NCBI RefSeq assembly: GCF_021295315.1
Contig: NZ_JAIMJA010000004.1
Coordinates: 186,001-250,000, forward strand
Source: Motilimonas cestriensis
GTDB taxonomy: Bacteria > Pseudomonadota > Gammaproteobacteria > Enterobacterales > CBDFNC01
DNA length: 64,000 nt
Direction: 5' to 3'
How positions within the stretch are numbered: position 1 is the stretch's first letter; every line of letters starts with the position of its first letter. Below the pieces are notes generated by a model that did no database searches, had not been told where the DNA came from, and saw only the letters and a program-made list of their open reading frames with translations. Of this stretch, positions 60,684-64,000 are shown piece by piece. Position numbers and translations under genes: made by a program.

Positions 60684-60853
60684 TTCAGCTAGCATTTCAG
60701 CCTGAATTAACATAACAAATTATGCCCGATAATGAAGACTAATTTTTCCCACAATTCGCGACGACGATCCCACCTTTAGTAGAGGCGCTTTTGGGCGCGT
60801 ATTTTGTTAGTCTCATCTGTATTCAATTAGCTAAATTTAAACGGAATTTCGAC

Positions 60854-61864
60854 ATGTTAAAAACAATTATTGTGGGGGCCAGTGGTTATACTGGTGCCGA
60901 ATTAGCGCTTTATATTGCAAAACATCCAGGCCTTGAATTAGCGGGCTTGTATGTTTCAGAAAATAGCCAAGATCAAGGTAAGCCCATCTCTGCCCTTTAC
61001 GGTAAATTGCTAGGGGTGGTTGACCAAATTATCCAACCTCTCGCCACGGCAGATATTCCTGCTGCCTGTGAAGGCATTGATATTGTAGTGTTGGCGACGG
61101 CTCACGAAGTCAGCCATGATTTAGCGCCGCATTTTTTAGCAGCTAACACCACAGTGTTTGACTTATCTGGCGCATTCCGTGTTAAAGATTCCGCTTTCTA
61201 TGAAAAATTTTATGGCTTCACTCATCAATATCCAGACCTGCTAGAAAAAGCGGTGTATGGCTTAGCCGAATGGAATGCCGAGGCGGTAAAAGGGACTGAC
61301 CTTATCGCGGTACCTGGTTGTTATACCACCACAGCATTACTTGCACTGAAACCATTGCAACAGGCTGGATTAATTAAGACTGGCGTTAAGCCAACCATTA
61401 ATGCCACTAGTGGTGTTAGTGGTGCAGGGCGTAAAGCATCAACCACTTCGAGCTTTTGCGAAGTGAGCTTGCAACCTTATGGTGTGTTTACCCACAGACA
61501 TAAGCCGGAAATTGATGCGCATTTGGGCACGCCAGTGGTATTTACGCCTCATTTGGGTAGCTACAAGCGTGGCATTTTGGCCAGTATTAATGTGGTACTA
61601 AAAGAAGGCGTGACACCCGAGCAAGTGCAAGAGGTATATGAACAAGCTTATCAACACGAGCCTATTGTTCGTTTACTTAAAGGTTCATATCCTGCAATTA
61701 AAAATGTTGAAGGCACTCCTTTCTGCGACATCGCTTGGGCGCAAGATGGTGAAGACTTAGTGATTTTTAGTGCGACGGATAACTTGTTAAAAGGCGCATC
61801 ATCACAAGCGATGCAGTGTATCAACATCAAGTTTGGTTTCCCAATGACCACCTCATTGATTTAA
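60854..61864 (+). CDS. argC: N-acetyl-gamma-glutamyl-phosphate reductase
   Basis: 336 residues from ATG 60854; the longer frame from 60791 is promoter sequence. NADP-binding [10 protein letters not shown] at residues 8-17; catalytic Cys156 in AVPGCYTT. Third enzyme of arginine synthesis. First gene of argC-argB-argF-argG; argB follows after 97 bp. Confidence 0.97.
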   Translation: MLKTIIVGASGYTGAELALYIAKHPGLELAGLYVSENSQDQGKPISALYGKLLGVVDQIIQPLATADIPAACEGIDIVVLATAHEVSHDLAPHFLAANTTVFDLSGAFRVKDSAFYEKFYGFTHQYPDLLEKAVYGLAEWNAEAVKGTDLIAVPGCYTTTALLALKPLQQAGLIKTGVKPTINATSGVSGAGRKASTTSSFCEVSLQPYGVFTHRHKPEIDAHLGTPVVFTPHLGSYKRGILASINVVLKEGVTPEQVQEVYEQAYQHEPIVRLLKGSYPAIKNVEGTPFCDIAWAQDGEDLVIFSATDNLLKGASSQAMQCINIKFGFPMTTSLI

Positions 61865-61961
61865 TTCCTTGGTTCTGTGAAGCGTGACTTTTAAGTGATA
61901 CTTAAAAACACATAGAATAGCGAGTTTTGTTGGCCAATGGCCGTAAGGAAGTAACAACAGC

Positions 61962-62735
61962 ATGAATAAACCTCTGTTAATTAAACTTGGCGGCGCAGTA
62001 CTTGAGAATGACACTGCCCTGGCGAACTTATTTGATGCGTTAACGCGTTATTTAACAGACAACCAACGCCCACTGATCTTGGTTCACGGTGGCGGTATCG
62101 TGGTCGAAGATGTGCTGAGTAAAATGGGTATCAAGAGTGAGAAAAAAAATGGCTTGCGTATTACTCCGTTTGAGCAAATTCCTTACGTTGCTGGCGCATT
62201 GGCGGGTACGTCAAACAAATTGTTGATGGCGAAAGCACTGCAAGCCGGCCTAAGTGCTGTCGGGCTATCTTTAGCGGATGGTTTTAGCACTAAGGTTACC
62301 CAGCTTGATCCCGAGCTTGGTGCTGTGGGTCAATGTGAGCCAAATGATCCAACCTTGCTTAAGGTGTTATTAGCGGCGAACCAATTACCGGTTATTTCAT
62401 CTATTGGCATCGGTGAAGATGGCCGTTTGTATAATGTTAATGCTGACCAAGCAGCTATCGCGATTTGTGAGTTAGTGGGCGCCGAGTTGGTGTTCTTATC
62501 TGATGTTGATGGTGTGCTTGATGGTAATAAACAGCTGATTCCTGAACTCAATACCATTCTCGCCAATGAATTGATTGCTGCTGGCGTGATCCGAGATGGC
62601 ATGACGGTAAAAGTGCAGGCGGCATTAGCAGCGGCTGATAGTTTAGGCCATGTTATGTTAGCCAGTTGGAAGCAGCCAGAAAATTTAGTTGCCTTATTGA
62701 AAGGTGAAAATATGGGCACCAAAGTCGTTAAATAA
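61962..62735 (+). CDS. argB: Acetylglutamate kinase
   Basis: 257 residues, second enzyme of arginine synthesis. Short form without the N-terminal helix of arginine-inhibited kinases, so probably not feedback-inhibited. Motifs '[12 protein letters not shown]' at the start, '[13 protein letters not shown]' near 45, and '[32 protein letters not shown]' region near 160. Confidence 0.97.
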   Translation: MNKPLLIKLGGAVLENDTALANLFDALTRYLTDNQRPLILVHGGGIVVEDVLSKMGIKSEKKNGLRITPFEQIPYVAGALAGTSNKLLMAKALQAGLSAVGLSLADGFSTKVTQLDPELGAVGQCEPNDPTLLKVLLAANQLPVISSIGIGEDGRLYNVNADQAAIAICELVGAELVFLSDVDGVLDGNKQLIPELNTILANELIAAGVIRDGMTVKVQAALAAADSLGHVMLASWKQPENLVALLKGENMGTKVVK

Positions 62736-62834
62736 GGTGTGCAAATAAACAAAATGCAATGGTCATAAGCCGGTGCACTTGATGCTGGTCATGTTAATGA
62801 AAATGACATCGTAGCCAGCAAAACGGAGTAGATA

Positions 62835-63752
62835 ATGGAACATTTATTAACAGGTAAAGAAGCCAGTAAGCAACAAGTAATTGATCTCATTAATTTGGGT
62901 AAAGACTTGAAAGCGAACCCGAAAAAATATGCTGATGCCTTAAAGGGTAAAAGTATTGTTACTATTTTTGAAAAGCAATCGCTGCGCACTCGCGTTACTT
63001 TTGATATTGGTATTCATAAAATGGGTGGCCATGCGGTTTACCTTGATTCGCAAAATGGGGCAATTGGTGAGCGTGAAACTGTTAAGGATTTTGCATCGAA
63101 CTTAACGCGTTGGGCCGATTGTATTGTGGCTCGGGTGATGTCCCATAAAACACTAGAAGAGTTGGCTGAGTACTCAAATGTACCTGTGATTAACTCCCTT
63201 TGTGATTTGTATCATCCTTGCCAAGGTTTAGCAGACTTTATGACCATTGCTGAACACTATGATGACCTTTCTAAAGTAAAATTGGCTTATGTTGGTGATG
63301 GTAACAACGTGACTCACTCATTGTTTATTGTCGGCGCTATTTTGGGTGCTGAAGTAACGGCGGTGTGTCCTATTGGCTCTAGTCCAGATGCGCAGATCCT
63401 AAAGCAAGTTGAAGATATTGCTGCAGAATCAGGTGCGACTATTCGCGTGACTAACTCGATGGACGATATTAAGGGTTATGATGTTGTTTATGGCGATACT
63501 TGGGTGTCGATGGGTGATGACACACCATTACAAGCGGTAAAAGATAAATTTATGCCTTATCAAATAAATAGGGCATTGCTGGATAATACCGGCATCAAAC
63601 ATGTGTTACATTGTCAGCCGGCACATCGTGAGTTGGATATCACATCAGAAGTGATGGACGACGAGAATGTTTCACTTATTTTCCCACAAGCAGAAAACAG
63701 AATGCATATCCAAAATGCCATCATGCTGACATTGATGAAAGGAGATTTTTAA
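62835..63752 (+). CDS. argF: Ornithine carbamoyltransferase
   Basis: 305 residues. Carbamoyl phosphate loop reads SLRTRVTF near residue 51, with Leu in place of the common Thr as in many marine relatives. '[14 protein letters not shown]' near 125 and 'HCQPAHREL' near 253 are the other active-site blocks. Stop overlaps the argG start by 1 bp (TAATG), so translation is coupled. E. coli has argH here instead; the argCBFG(H) order is that of vibrios and shewanellas. Confidence 0.95.
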   Translation: MEHLLTGKEASKQQVIDLINLGKDLKANPKKYADALKGKSIVTIFEKQSLRTRVTFDIGIHKMGGHAVYLDSQNGAIGERETVKDFASNLTRWADCIVARVMSHKTLEELAEYSNVPVINSLCDLYHPCQGLADFMTIAEHYDDLSKVKLAYVGDGNNVTHSLFIVGAILGAEVTAVCPIGSSPDAQILKQVEDIAAESGATIRVTNSMDDIKGYDVVYGDTWVSMGDDTPLQAVKDKFMPYQINRALLDNTGIKHVLHCQPAHRELDITSEVMDDENVSLIFPQAENRMHIQNAIMLTLMKGDF

Positions 63753-64000
63753 TGAGCAAGGTAAAAAAAGTAGTACTGGCTTATTCAGGTGGTTTAGATA
63801 CTTCGGCGATCATTCCATGGTTGAAAGAGACCTACGATGATTGTGAAATTGTTGCGTTCTGTGCTGACGTTGGTCAAGGTGCAGAAGAGCTCATTGGCTT
63901 AGAAGAAAAAGCCTTAGCTTCAGGGGCTTCTGAGTGTCACATTGTTGACCTAAAAGAAGAGTTTGTAAAAGACTACATCTACCCAACCATTGCTACTGGC
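63752..64000 (+). CDS. argG: Argininosuccinate synthase, N-terminal part
   Basis: Open frame of 83 codons reaching the window edge. It begins [18 protein letters not shown], containing the PP-loop ATP motif AYSGGLDTS, and continues '[12 protein letters not shown]'. AAAGGAG lies within the end of argF as its ribosome binding site. 3'-truncated by the window. Confidence 0.97.
   Translation, partial: MSKVKKVVLAYSGGLDTSAIIPWLKETYDDCEIVAFCADVGQGAEELIGLEEKALASGASECHIVDLKEEFVKDYIYPTIATG

Overview
The window is a core-genome segment of a gammaproteobacterium, most likely a marine member of the Alteromonadales (Shewanella/Ferrimonas/Psychromonas-like). The gene order murB-birA, tRNA-Thr/Tyr/Gly/Thr, tuf, tRNA-Trp, secE-nusG-rplKAJL-rpoBC matches the enterobacterial and vibrio arrangement. 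It also carries tusDCB-rpsL-rpsG-fusA-tuf, metJ/metB-metL, metF, ppc and argE/argCBFG. Protein lengths and motifs are all gammaproteobacterial. The species cannot be fixed from the sequence alone. No rRNA, CRISPR array, insertion sequence or prophage was seen.

Layout. 1-1.6 kb: end of a YajR-like MFS transporter and ssb. 1.7-3.3 kb: an orphan ExeA/GspA-type ATPase. 3.6-3.7 kb: a previously easy-to-miss 48-residue gene with its own terminator. 3.9-9.2 kb: an envelope transport operon (TetR regulator, RND/MMPL exporter, LolA-like periplasmic protein, beta-barrel protein) with three copies of a TetR-type operator. 9.4-10.6 kb: ammonium channel. 11-13.1 kb: murB-birA. 13.3-27.4 kb: tRNAs and the tuf-secE-nusG-ribosomal protein-RNA polymerase block, with L10 leader, attenuator and intercistronic hairpins. 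27.5-34.5 kb: an LpxH-like phosphoesterase, ridA, the tusDCB sulfur relay and the str operon, ending in a second tuf that is almost identical to the first.

34.7-39.5 kb: a small secreted protein, metJ, and metB-metL with tandem met boxes. 39.5-46.6 kb: accessory genes inserted between metL and metF (DUF2975/XRE pair, AraC/EamA pair, PhoD, GNAT-nitrilase fusion), preceded by nested inverted repeats. metF carries both apparent MetR sites and met boxes. 47.7-56.3 kb: a mixed accessory stretch (AraC/GyrI regulator, CYTH phosphatase, NylB-like serine hydrolase, SDR/TVP38 pair, Crp-like regulator). Within it is a divergent cluster (MBL hydrolase and hotdog thioesterase facing DUF134, NifX-like and NqrM-like genes) around a 24-bp perfect palindrome. 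56.4-64 kb: ppc, argE and argCBFG with two ARG boxes; argG runs off the window.

Functionally the window is dominated by transcription/translation machinery and by methionine and arginine biosynthesis, each with recognisable regulators (MetJ, probable MetR, ArgR sites). The most promising less-characterised loci are the TetR-RND-LolA-like-OMP operon and the DUF134/NifX/NqrM cluster.
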